This document shows, in pieces, positions 53,118 to 61,227 of a stretch of 64,000 nucleotides of DNA. Source of the stretch: Ostreococcus lucimarinus CCE9901 (taxonomy: Eukaryota > Chlorophyta > Mamiellophyceae > Mamiellales > Bathycoccaceae); assembly GCF_000092065.1 (NCBI RefSeq), contig NC_009360.1, forward strand, positions 682,001-746,000, written 5' to 3'. The notes beneath the pieces were generated by a model. The model had not been told where the DNA came from. It worked only from the letters and a program-made list of their open reading frames with translations, and did not search any database. The position numbers were made by a program, and so were the translations under genes. Within the stretch, counting starts at the first letter, position 1, and every line of letters begins with the position of its first letter.

Positions 53118-55109
53118 TCACGCGGCGAGGAGCTCGGTGCGCTCGGCGCAACGGCGCCAGACGTCGGCGGCGACGCCGGATTCGGCGTTCGGGGACGTCG
53201 CGCGCGCGAGTCTGGCCGTGGATAGTAAAGGTTTGATCGGCACCGACGGGCGCTTCAAGAAATCCACCGCTTCGCGCGCGGCGGATTCGTCCTTGAAGGC
53301 GCCGGTGGAGAGCAACACGCTCGACGCTTGCTCGAGCGAAAGCGCGGGAATTTCCACGGCGGCGTCGATGACGCCGCCGGCGCCGAGACCGAGACGTTTG
53401 AGCGTCTTTGGTGACGACGTCGTGAGCATCACGAGCAAGTGTCGGCCTGGAGGTGGCTTACGCTGTAGCAAAGCGCTGAGCGTCGCGAGCGCCTTCGGGT
53501 GCGCGACGTTGAGAGACTCGCTTCCATCCGCCGGGGCGACGCCGACGAGCGTCTCCACGGAGTCGACGACCAAGCAACTCAGCGTAGACTTGAGCGCATC
53601 TTCGAACGAGGCCTTGAGCGCGGCGGTGAGCACGTCGTCTGTGGAGCCGGAACCACCCGGCGCGTTGGCGATGACGGTGTCCGGCTTGACTACTTTGACG
53701 TACGGGAACTCGCTCGCCAACGCCACCGTGGCGGCGAGCGCGGTCTTCCCGCTCCCCGTGGGTCCACTGACCATGCACGTCATGTGATCGGTCGCGCCGT
53801 CCTGTAACGCCTTGACGAACGACTTCAATTGATTTTCTGCGACGACGTGCTCCGATTGCGATTCGAGCGTAACGTACCCATCCGGGCGCATCGCTTCGAG
53901 TGTCGCGGCGTCGGCGCCCATCGCCGGCGGCACTTCCTCGAGTGCGTTCAGGAAGTCCTCCATGAGCACTACCGGCGCTTCCGCGCTCTCTGCTTGGTCG
54001 AATTCCGCGCTCTTCTTAATGTGTCTCGTCAACGAATACGACGTTGCCGCGGTGACGAGGCCCTTCAACTCGGCGCCGCTGTAGTTGACCGTGCTCTTCG
54101 CCAATTCTTCCAAGTTCACGCAAGGTCCGAGCAAGCCTTCGCTAGCCATAGAGTCGGTGTGAATTTTCAAAATTTGCTGTCGACCGGTGGCGTCCGGCAA
54201 GCCGACTTCGACTTGCAACTCTAAACGACCCGGGCGCAAAAGCGCGGGATCGAGCAAGTCTCTTCGGTTGGTGATACCCACGATCAAAATGTTATTCAGC
54301 GCGTGCATACCGTCGAGCTTGGTCAAAAGCTGATTCACGACGTTGTCGTGCACGATGCTCGCCGTCTCCCCTCCCGTGCCTCTCGCCTTCATCACCGCGT
54401 CGATTTCGTCGAAGACGATGATGTGCAACTTGCTCTTGTCGCCCCTCAACTTTGCCTCCTTCTCCGCATCTTCGAACAACATCCGCACGTTCTCCTCGCT
54501 TTGACCGACAAACTTTTGCAAAATTTCCGGTCCATTCACGATCTTCGGCTTGTGCGCGTTCAGCATGTTCCCCAACTGTCTCGCCACGAGCGTCTTCCCC
54601 GTCCCCGGCGGCCCGTACAGCAGCACCCCTCGCACGTGTTGCAATTTCAACCTTCTCGCGATGTTCGCGTCCACCATCCTCGACGCGAACACTCGTCTGA
54701 ATATATTCGCAAACTCCTTATCCAATCCTCCCACGCCGTGTTCGACGAACGAGCTTCCATCTCGCATCATTCGCGCCAGGTGCGCCTGCGAGCTGTGCTT
54801 TTCGCTCTCGTCTTGCTCGGGCACCGTGTTCGCGTTCCCAGCCGCCGGTCCCGTCTTCGCCAGCGTCGGCGTGATCCCGGGCGGCGCCGCGCCGCGTATC
54901 GCGCTCTTCGGTTTCGGTTTTTCAAACTTTCGCGGCGTCGGCGCGTCCGTCGTCGCGTCGACTTCGAAATCTTCCGCGCGCCACTGCACGAGGCGCTTTT
55001 GCGTCGCCAGCGCCGTCGTCGCCGCGCCGTCGACGTCGCGTCGCGCGGCGGTGCGCTGAGGCGCGCGAGCGCGCGCGAGCGCGCGCGCGAGGTCACGCGC
55101 GCGATGCAT
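53118..55109 (-). CDS. NSF: NSF/SEC18 AAA+ ATPase lacking the N domain
   Basis: NSF with alpha-SNAP disassembles SNARE complexes after fusion. This 663-residue copy has both AAA rings. D1 (from about residue 120) has GVGGLDKEFANIFRRVFASR, Walker A GPPGTGKT, Walker B IIVFDEIDAV and the NRRDLLDPALLRPGRLE stretch. D2 has Walker A GPTGSGKT and the degenerate Walker B LVVDSVETL. D1 starts about 90 residues earlier than in normal NSF, so the N domain that binds SNAP-SNARE (double-psi barrel) is missing. In its place is an Arg/Ala-rich leader, MHRARDLARALARARAPQ, which could target an organelle, then a linker. The 256 bases to the next gene cannot hold an upstream N-domain exon. Confidence 0.9.
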   Translation of the reverse strand: MHRARDLARALARARAPQRTAARRDVDGAATTALATQKRLVQWRAEDFEVDATTDAPTPRKFEKPKPKSAIRGAAPPGITPTLAKTGPAAGNANTVPEQDESEKHSSQAHLARMMRDGSSFVEHGVGGLDKEFANIFRRVFASRMVDANIARRLKLQHVRGVLLYGPPGTGKTLVARQLGNMLNAHKPKIVNGPEILQKFVGQSEENVRMLFEDAEKEAKLRGDKSKLHIIVFDEIDAVMKARGTGGETASIVHDNVVNQLLTKLDGMHALNNILIVGITNRRDLLDPALLRPGRLELQVEVGLPDATGRQQILKIHTDSMASEGLLGPCVNLEELAKSTVNYSGAELKGLVTAATSYSLTRHIKKSAEFDQAESAEAPVVLMEDFLNALEEVPPAMGADAATLEAMRPDGYVTLESQSEHVVAENQLKSFVKALQDGATDHMTCMVSGPTGSGKTALAATVALASEFPYVKVVKPDTVIANAPGGSGSTDDVLTAALKASFEDALKSTLSCLVVDSVETLVGVAPADGSESLNVAHPKALATLSALLQRKPPPGRHLLVMLTTSSPKTLKRLGLGAGGVIDAAVEIPALSLEQASSVLLSTGAFKDESAAREAVDFLKRPSVPIKPLLSTARLARATSPNAESGVAADVWRRCAERTELLAA

Positions 55110-55365
55110 CGTCGCTCTCGCGTCGCTCTCGCGTCGGCGTCGGGGCGCGCGCGGCGCGATGACGACGCAGGCTCCCTCGGGACGCTTTTCGGCGCGATGA
55201 CGTCGATTCGGATGACGCGACGACGAACAAAGGCGGGCTGGGATTGAAAGAAGAATGGCTGGCTAAGACGCGCTCGCGGCAGATCGAACGAGGCGCGCGC
55301 GAGCGCGCGAGTGAGCGCTCGCGGCGCCGCGCGCGCGCGCGACGACGACGACGCGCGTCGGGGGA

Positions 55366-56466
55366 TTAACGGTGGCCGAAGGCGTCGTCGCCGTCCAAAC
55401 CGAAGGCGCGCTTGGCGGCTTCGTACGTCGTCCAACAGATGGCGGCGGCTGGGATGTGGAAGAGCACGCGCGCGCTCATGCCGCGAGTGAGGGCGAGCGC
55501 GCCTTCGTCGCGAACGATGGCGCGCGCGACGTCCATCGGGCTGGCGGAACGCACGGCGGCGCTTCGCGCGCGTTGCGCGGCGAGCTCTTGCGGACAAATC
55601 TTGGGCGCGCCTCGCGCCGTGCACACGCTGTTGTACGTCGTTTCCACCGTCTTGGCGACGTCGCAATCGAGTAAAACACATTGCGTTTGCATGCGAGTCT
55701 TGACGACGTCCATGGGCGTCGTCGCCGCCGCCGCTAGACCCCCGGCGACGCCCCCGGCGGCGAATTGCACGGCGAACCCCTCCTTCTCCGCCTCGCTCGC
55801 CTTGAACAGCGCCGTCTTCGCGCTTTCGTACGCCGCGAAGTGGATCGCCGTGAAAGGGACATTCATCGCTAACGTCGTGGGGTAACTTCTATAAAACGCC
55901 CGCACGCCTTCGTTCCGAAACGTCTTCGCCACGCAATCCAGCGCCCCCTTGTACGGCGAATCCGAGATTTGCAGTCGTTGCTTCACCGTATCCACGGGGT
56001 TTTGCAACCCATCCGCGAGCACCGTCGCGCACACTCCCGCGAGCGCGTGCGCGACGGGGGCGTGTTCGTTCACGTTCCCACCCCCGAACGCCACCTTGCA
56101 CTTTTCGTACGTCGCGAAGTACACCGCGTGCGCCGGCCCCGCGCCCAACCCCGCGGCGGACACCCCTCGATACAGCGACCGCACCGCGTTCGCCGCGTTC
56201 GCCGCGGACGCGCGCGCCGTGAGCGTCCCGATCGCTTGCGCGTACGACGTCCCGCTCGCCGCCACCTGCAGGCGCGTTTTAATCGTATCCACCGGGAACA
56301 TCGCCGTGTGCTCGACGGCGCCCGCGAGCGCGCCCGAAGCCATGTGCGCGTAAAACGCCGTCTCCGCGGGCGAATGCGCGACGCACGCGCCGTCGACGGA
56401 CGCGCGCGCCGTCGTCGCGCTCGACGACGCCCGCGCGGCGCGCTCGAGCGCGTCCGAGGGCGTCAT
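55366..56466 (-). CDS. Mitochondrial carrier (SLC25), mitoferrin-like
   Basis: 366 residues from the ATG at 56466 (MTPSDALERAARAS); the longer reading frame upstream is Arg-rich and unlike any carrier. Three tandem SLC25 repeats with signatures PVDTIKTRLQ (after MF), PVDTVKQRLQ and PMDVVKTRMQ. HTAMFPVDTIKTRLQ, GLQNPVDTVKQRLQ and the helix FYRSYPTTLAMNVPFTAIHF resemble mitoferrin (MRS3/4), which imports iron into the mitochondrial matrix. A second loop between repeats 3a and 3b carries extra Cys residues (TQCVLLDCD, KICPQE). Substrate assignment is from overall resemblance only. Confidence 0.85.
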   Translation of the reverse strand: MTPSDALERAARASSSATTARASVDGACVAHSPAETAFYAHMASGALAGAVEHTAMFPVDTIKTRLQVAASGTSYAQAIGTLTARASAANAANAVRSLYRGVSAAGLGAGPAHAVYFATYEKCKVAFGGGNVNEHAPVAHALAGVCATVLADGLQNPVDTVKQRLQISDSPYKGALDCVAKTFRNEGVRAFYRSYPTTLAMNVPFTAIHFAAYESAKTALFKASEAEKEGFAVQFAAGGVAGGLAAAATTPMDVVKTRMQTQCVLLDCDVAKTVETTYNSVCTARGAPKICPQELAAQRARSAAVRSASPMDVARAIVRDEGALALTRGMSARVLFHIPAAAICWTTYEAAKRAFGLDGDDAFGHR

Positions 56467-56886
56467 GCGGCGCGATAACGCGTCGTCTCGATCGTCGTGA
56501 CGGCGATCGCGTTCGAGCGCCGACGTCGCCGCGGTCTCGTCGTCGACGGCGCGCGCGGTGCGGCGCGAGGCCGGGCGGTGCGGCGCGCGTCGATGGCGCG
56601 CGTCGGGCGCGGTTTCGTCGCGCGCGCGCGTCGCGACGCGTCGATGAGTGGCGTCGGCGAGTAAACCCTCGAGTTTTCGTCGCGCGCGCGTCAAAAAACG
56701 TCGCGACGCGACGCGCGCGGCGCGCGAGCGACGCCGCGGCGCGGTGAAACGGGCGACGCGAACGCGGCGCGCGAACACGCGCGCGAACGCGCGATTCGGG
56801 CGGCGAAGCGCGGCGAAAAGCGCGCGCGAAGACGCTCGATTTGAACTCGAGCTCGAGCGGTTGGACCGGACGCGGTCGGAGCGACG
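56467..56886. promoter_or_regulatory. Divergent intergenic region, carrier / ABHD17-like gene
   Basis: 420 bases, very CG-dense. Open frames here translate to Arg/Ala/Ser strings without domains. No TATA-like element seen. Confidence 0.4.
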
Positions 56887-57942
56887 ATGCCGACGCAGTG
56901 CGTGAGCACGGCGGTGATTGGGACGGCGTTTTGCGTGAAACGATGCTCGAGCGAGCGTCTGGCGCGAGATTTGGCGTTTTTCCCGCCGGAACCGCCGAGC
57001 TACGCGCTCGGAGAGCGAGAGGCGAGCGACGACGGGGACGGCGAGCGCGCGGGGACGAGCGATAGTGGAGAGCTCAGAGCGATCGCGAACGAGGAACACG
57101 TGCCGGCGACGTACGCGGCAGCGTTTCAACGCGTGTTGGACGATTTTCGCGTGGATTTGGTGACGACGGCGAGAGGGAACGAGGTGGTGGCGATGACGTG
57201 CGAAGCGCCGCCGACGAGGATATCGGCGGCGAGCGAGGACGACGCTCGAGCGATGCAAGACGGCGCGAACCTGACGTTGATTTACTCGCACGGCAATGCG
57301 GTTGATGCGGGGGAGGTGGCGCCGTTCGCGCGGAAGTTGTCGCAGCAATTGAATTGTCGAGTGGTGACGTACGATTACTCGGGATACGGGCAGAGTCGCG
57401 GCGAGCCGAGCGTGGCTGATACGTACGCGGACATCGATGCCGTCGTCGCGCACGTCATCGAACGCTTCGGAGTGTCGCGCGAGGAAATTATTTTGCTCGG
57501 ACAGTCCATTGGAAGCGGGCCGACGTGTTTTCACGCGGGCAAGCGCGAAAACGCGGGATTCGGCGCGGTCGTTTTGGTTTCTCCGCTTCTAAGTGCCTTG
57601 AACGTCGTGAGCTCGCCGCAAGCGTGGTGCACGCCGGCCAAGGTGTTCAGAAAGATGGACGTGTACAAGAATTATCAAGTCGTGAAGAACATCCAGTGTC
57701 CGATTCTGTTGATTCACGGCGATCAAGACAACGTCGTACACGTGTCTCACGGCGAGACGCTTTGGGAAACCATTCGCAAGAGCGCGAAAACGAACGAATC
57801 GCTTCTCGAACCGTACTGGATTCGAGGCGCCGGCCACGATGATACGTACGATCGTAATCCAGCCGAATTCATTCGAAGATTGCGCGAGGTGTGCGCGCTC
57901 GTACGCGAGAATTGGTACCGCCGCGTCGAAACGGCGCCGTGA
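56887..57942 (+). CDS. Alpha/beta hydrolase, ABHD17-like (protein depalmitoylase family)
   Basis: 351 residues. The N-terminus has Cys residues (MPTQCVSTAVIGTAFCVKRC) as in ABHD17, where palmitoylated Cys target the enzyme to membranes. The hydrolase core has LTLIYSHGNAVDAG (oxyanion strand), RVVTYDYSGYGQSRG, the nucleophile elbow GQSIGSGP, acid-residue strand ILLIHGDQDNVVHVSHGE, and the catalytic His in GAGHDDTY. ABHD17 enzymes remove palmitate from Ras and other peripheral proteins; substrate here unknown. Convergent with the longin-like gene, 88 bases apart. Confidence 0.9.
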   Translation: MPTQCVSTAVIGTAFCVKRCSSERLARDLAFFPPEPPSYALGEREASDDGDGERAGTSDSGELRAIANEEHVPATYAAAFQRVLDDFRVDLVTTARGNEVVAMTCEAPPTRISAASEDDARAMQDGANLTLIYSHGNAVDAGEVAPFARKLSQQLNCRVVTYDYSGYGQSRGEPSVADTYADIDAVVAHVIERFGVSREEIILLGQSIGSGPTCFHAGKRENAGFGAVVLVSPLLSALNVVSSPQAWCTPAKVFRKMDVYKNYQVVKNIQCPILLIHGDQDNVVHVSHGETLWETIRKSAKTNESLLEPYWIRGAGHDDTYDRNPAEFIRRLREVCALVRENWYRRVETAP

Positions 57943-58030
57943 ATCGACGCGAGAATGTTGAATGTTGTTGTTGTTGTAACACTACCTAGACTACCGCTAA
58001 TTGTTCGAACCATCTTCAGGCGCGCACGCA

Positions 58031-58966
58031 TCACGAATCTTCGATGACGTCGAACGCGCCGCTCGCATCCGGAAACGACTTTTGCGCGAACGTCTTCACG
58101 CGTCGAGCGCATCGCAACAGCGTATCGCTCGTGTCCTCGATCGCCACGTACCGTCGCTCGTCCGCCGTCGCGCTCACGCACACCCACGCCTCGTGACCTG
58201 GCTTGACGTACGCGTGCTCTATCGCGTCACCATCGCTCGCGCGCTCGACGTCTCGTCGCAACAGCGCGAGCGTGGACGCCGTGCGCGGATCCATCTCCGT
58301 CCTCGCGCCCGCCGGCGCCGCCGTCGTCAATTCCAAACCTCCCTCGTTCCGCGCGCGCTCGCGACCGTAAAAAACCGCGTATTTATCTAATCCACGCGAC
58401 GTCGCCCCCTCGTCTTCGGCCGCCGCCGCCGCCGCCGCGCCGCTCGCGTTCGCGTTCGCGTTCGCCGCCCGTCGCGGCGCCGTCGCCGTCGCCACCGCCC
58501 GCGTCCACGCCTCCCGTCGCGCGATCCGATCGTCCGCCGCCGCCCCGTTCGTTCGCACGCCCTCTTCGTACGCCTCGACCACGCGCGCGAGCATCGCCCT
58601 GAGTTCGCCGTCGCTCGTCGACCACCGCGGCGCCGCGCCTTCGTCGACGCGCGCGCACGCGTACGAATTCGTCCCGCGCGCCCGCACGCTCGCCACGCGC
58701 GCGCCGCGCGTTCGCGCGACGCTAAACTCCAGCGCGTCCTCGTCGCTCGCGTCGCGCGGCGCGAACGCGCGCGCGATCGACCGCGACGCCAACACGAAAC
58801 CGACGAGTTCGCTCAGCGCGCGCGACGCCGCCGCGCCCTCCGCGCCGTCGCGCGCGCGCGCCGCGCGCGACGACGACGCGAGGACTTTCTCGTGCGTCTC
58901 GCCCTCGCGCGCGGGCGCGATGTCGTCGTCGAACGCGACGACGACGACGTCGCGTCGCGACGCCAT
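58031..58966 (-). CDS. Longin-like protein, possibly CCZ1
   Basis: 311 residues from the ATG at 58966 (MASRRDVVVVAFDDD). The start, a short beta strand VVVVAF then APAREGETHEKVLASSS, and the following helix-rich segment resemble the first longin domain of CCZ1 (partner of MON1, the Rab7 exchange factor). Two beta-like segments, ALEFSVARTRGARVASVRA and HEAWVCVSATADERRYVAIE, flank an Ala-rich stretch. CCZ1 proteins are usually longer, with three longin domains; only one to one and a half are evident here. If not CCZ1, it is an unassigned longin-type protein. Its start lies only nine bases from that of the divergent gene. Confidence 0.5.
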   Translation of the reverse strand: MASRRDVVVVAFDDDIAPAREGETHEKVLASSSRAARARDGAEGAAASRALSELVGFVLASRSIARAFAPRDASDEDALEFSVARTRGARVASVRARGTNSYACARVDEGAAPRWSTSDGELRAMLARVVEAYEEGVRTNGAAADDRIARREAWTRAVATATAPRRAANANANASGAAAAAAAEDEGATSRGLDKYAVFYGRERARNEGGLELTTAAPAGARTEMDPRTASTLALLRRDVERASDGDAIEHAYVKPGHEAWVCVSATADERRYVAIEDTSDTLLRCARRVKTFAQKSFPDASGAFDVIEDS

Positions 58967-58975
58967 CGCGGCGCG

Positions 58976-59482
58976 ATGTGCCGACGGCACGACATGACGC
59001 GCGCGCGACCGCGCGACCGCGCGAGCGCGGGCGAACGCGCGCGAACGCGCGCCGCGCGTCTGCGGCGCGCGCTGTGCGCCTGCGCCGCGCTCGGCGCGGC
59101 GTGCGCGGTCGCGGCGGCGGCGCTCGGGTCGTCCGAAAGGGTGTTGAACGCGCGACTGAGCGAAGCCGCGCGGCGCGCGACGCCGGAAGCGGGGCTCGCG
59201 CGCGGGCGCATACGAGCGGTGAGCGAAGCGCGGTTCGCGTCGACGCGCGGCGCGAAGCGCGGGAGGTGGAGGACGCGCGCGCGGGACGACGCGGGAGGCG
59301 ACGCGGCGACGAGGCGCGGGGAGACGGACGACGCGGACGAGACGACGGAACGCAGGTACGACGCGTTCATGCGCGCGGTGGATGAATACGAGGACGTCGA
59401 GGAGGCGGAGGAAGAGGAGGAGGACGACGGCGAGGAGGCGCGGCGGTGGGCGGCGATGTTGGGGAAACGGCGCGACGAGTAG
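58976..59482 (+). CDS. Small predicted membrane protein
   Basis: 168 residues from the ATG at 58976, or 162 from the next ATG at 58994. A hydrophobic Ala-rich segment (about 31-52; ALCACAALGAACAVAAAALG) could be a signal anchor. The C-terminus is acidic (EEAEEEEEDDGEE). No family is recognised. The last 11 codons and stop are part of a 48-base tandem duplication. The gene could be spurious: its support is the open frame, a plausible membrane segment and codon use like its neighbours. Confidence 0.4.
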   Translation: MCRRHDMTRARPRDRASAGERARTRAARLRRALCACAALGAACAVAAAALGSSERVLNARLSEAARRATPEAGLARGRIRAVSEARFASTRGAKRGRWRTRARDDAGGDAATRRGETDDADETTERRYDAFMRAVDEYEDVEEAEEEEEDDGEEARRWAAMLGKRRDE

Positions 59483-59551
59483 TCGTCGTCGCCGCCCGCG
59501 GCGATGTTGGGGAAACGGCGCGACGAGTAGTCGTCGTCGCCGCCCGCGGCG
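59451..59551 (+). repeat. 48-bp tandem duplication across a stop codon
   Basis: A 48-base unit starting cggcgatgttggggaaacgg is present twice in tandem (59451 and 59499), followed by a few more matching bases. The first copy supplies the last codons (AAMLGKRRDE) and stop of the small membrane protein; the second copy is in the 3' region. Confidence 0.95.
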
Positions 59552-59572
59552 CGTACTATGCGTCTAATCGAT

Positions 59573-61171
59573 TTACATTTTAGCTTTATTCGTCGCGCGC
59601 GCCGCGCGCTCGAGGAGCAAGTACAGACCACCGCCGAGAAAGAAACTCACGAACCAGGCGTTGGCGTAAAGCCCGCGGAAGAAGGCGGAGCACGCGGGAT
59701 TGGCGCCGACGGCGTGCAAGAAGCCGGGCACGCAGACGCCGGCGCCGACGACGAAACTCGCCAACGCGCGCACGTTGAAGCCGTTGGCGTACCAGTACTG
59801 CGATTTCGCGTCCATGCTATACAGCGCGTCGATGTCCAGGGTTTGCTCGCGAACGAAGAAGTAGTCGGCGATCATGATGCCCGTGATCGGGCCGAGCAAC
59901 GCGGCGTATCCAATCAACCAGACGAAGATGAACCCGTCGCCCGCGGCGAGCTTCCAAGGCATGCACAACGTCCCGAGCGCGGCGGTGATGAAGCCGGCTT
60001 TTCGGAAGCTCATTGAACGGGGACATGCGTTCACCAACGCGTTCGCCGGCGCCACGACGTTGGCCGCGATGTTCGTCGAGAGCGTCGCTAACGACAGACC
60101 GCCCATCGCGAGAAACGTCGTGAGCGGTCCGGTGTTTATGCGCGAAACCAGTTCGATCGGATCGCTGATCGCGCCACCGAAGATGACGACGGTGCATGAC
60201 GTCACCGCCAGCGCTATGAATGAAAACATCGTCATGAACGCCGGCAAACCGACGGCTTGCCCGACGATTTGATCGCGTTGCGATTTCGCGTACCTGGTAA
60301 AGTCTGAAATATTGAGAGAAAGCGTCGACCAAAACCCGACCGTCGCGGTGAGAACGGGGAGCAACGCGCTCCAAAACTCGCCCGCTCGCGCGCCTCCGAC
60401 CGCGAACGCGCTCGGTGCGTCGAATATCGGCCCCACGCCTCCCGCCGCCGTCACCGCCCACGCGAACAACGCGAGCGAGAGCGAAATCAACACCGGCGCC
60501 GCGTACTCCTCGACGCGTCTGATCGACTCTATCCCGTGATACACCACCCACAATTGCGCCGCGAGAAACGTCAAGTAACACACCAACGCCTCGACGCTCA
60601 ACCCGAGCCACGGTAAAACCGTCCCGTTCGCCGCGAATCCCATCGCTCGCGTCATCGTCGCCAGCGCCTGTCCGCCCACGTTGGTCTGTATTCCGAACCA
60701 CCCGCACCCCACGATCGCGCGCGCGAACGTCGCCACGCTCGCTCCTCGCACCCCGAACGCGCTGCGGCAGTACACCGGGAATCCTATCCCGTATTTCGTC
60801 CCCGCCGCGCCGTTCGCGATCATCGGCGCCAGCACGAGCGCGTTCGCGCTCGCCACCACCGCCATCGCCTCCCCCGCCGCGAATCCCACGTCCACCACCT
60901 GCGCCACGAGCGTCCACGCGGGCACGCACACGACCAATCCGACCCACAGCGACGCCACGTCGCGCAGCGCGAACGTCCGCGCGCTCGCCAGCACGGGTTT
61001 TAAATCATCATTCGTCAGCGACGCGTCGGGCGACTCGGGTTCGACCGCCGCGATCGCCCACCGCGCCGCGCGCTCGGACGCGCGCGCCGCGCATCGCCGA
61101 CGACGCGACGGCGCGACGCGCGCGCGCGCGCGAAGAGGCGCGCGCGCGACGAGACGCACCGTCGTCGTCAT
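59573..61171 (-). CDS. NCS1-family nucleobase/allantoin-type transporter
   Basis: 532 residues from the ATG at 61171 (MTTTVRLVAR); an Arg/Ala-rich leader of about 60 residues suggests plastid import. It then shows about twelve hydrophobic helices of the NCS1 fold. Visible motifs are LWVGLVVCVPAWTL, GFPVYCRSAFGVRGA, GCGWFGIQTNVGGQA (substrate-site Trp/Gln), LSLNISDFTRYAKSQ and GPITGIMIADYFFVREQ. The plant plastid member PLUTO carries purines and pyrimidines with protons. Function and localisation are inferred from this. The start is 56 bases from the divergent ATRIP-like start. Confidence 0.92.
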   Translation of the reverse strand: MTTTVRLVARAPLRARARVAPSRRRRCAARASERAARWAIAAVEPESPDASLTNDDLKPVLASARTFALRDVASLWVGLVVCVPAWTLVAQVVDVGFAAGEAMAVVASANALVLAPMIANGAAGTKYGIGFPVYCRSAFGVRGASVATFARAIVGCGWFGIQTNVGGQALATMTRAMGFAANGTVLPWLGLSVEALVCYLTFLAAQLWVVYHGIESIRRVEEYAAPVLISLSLALFAWAVTAAGGVGPIFDAPSAFAVGGARAGEFWSALLPVLTATVGFWSTLSLNISDFTRYAKSQRDQIVGQAVGLPAFMTMFSFIALAVTSCTVVIFGGAISDPIELVSRINTGPLTTFLAMGGLSLATLSTNIAANVVAPANALVNACPRSMSFRKAGFITAALGTLCMPWKLAAGDGFIFVWLIGYAALLGPITGIMIADYFFVREQTLDIDALYSMDAKSQYWYANGFNVRALASFVVGAGVCVPGFLHAVGANPACSAFFRGLYANAWFVSFFLGGGLYLLLERAARATNKAKM

Positions 61172-61227
61172 GCAATGCCGTCGTCCGCGACGCGAACGGC
61201 GCGACGACGCGCCACACCGCGGCGCGC

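Noticed and set aside
53110-55365. NSF N domain hidden in an upstream exon
   Set aside because: Only about 256 bases separate the NSF start from the carrier stop, too few for the N domain plus an intron, and no similar sequence was seen there.
56467-57534. Upstream extension of the mitochondrial-carrier frame
   Set aside because: It overlaps the ABHD17-like gene on the other strand and has no carrier-like sequence.
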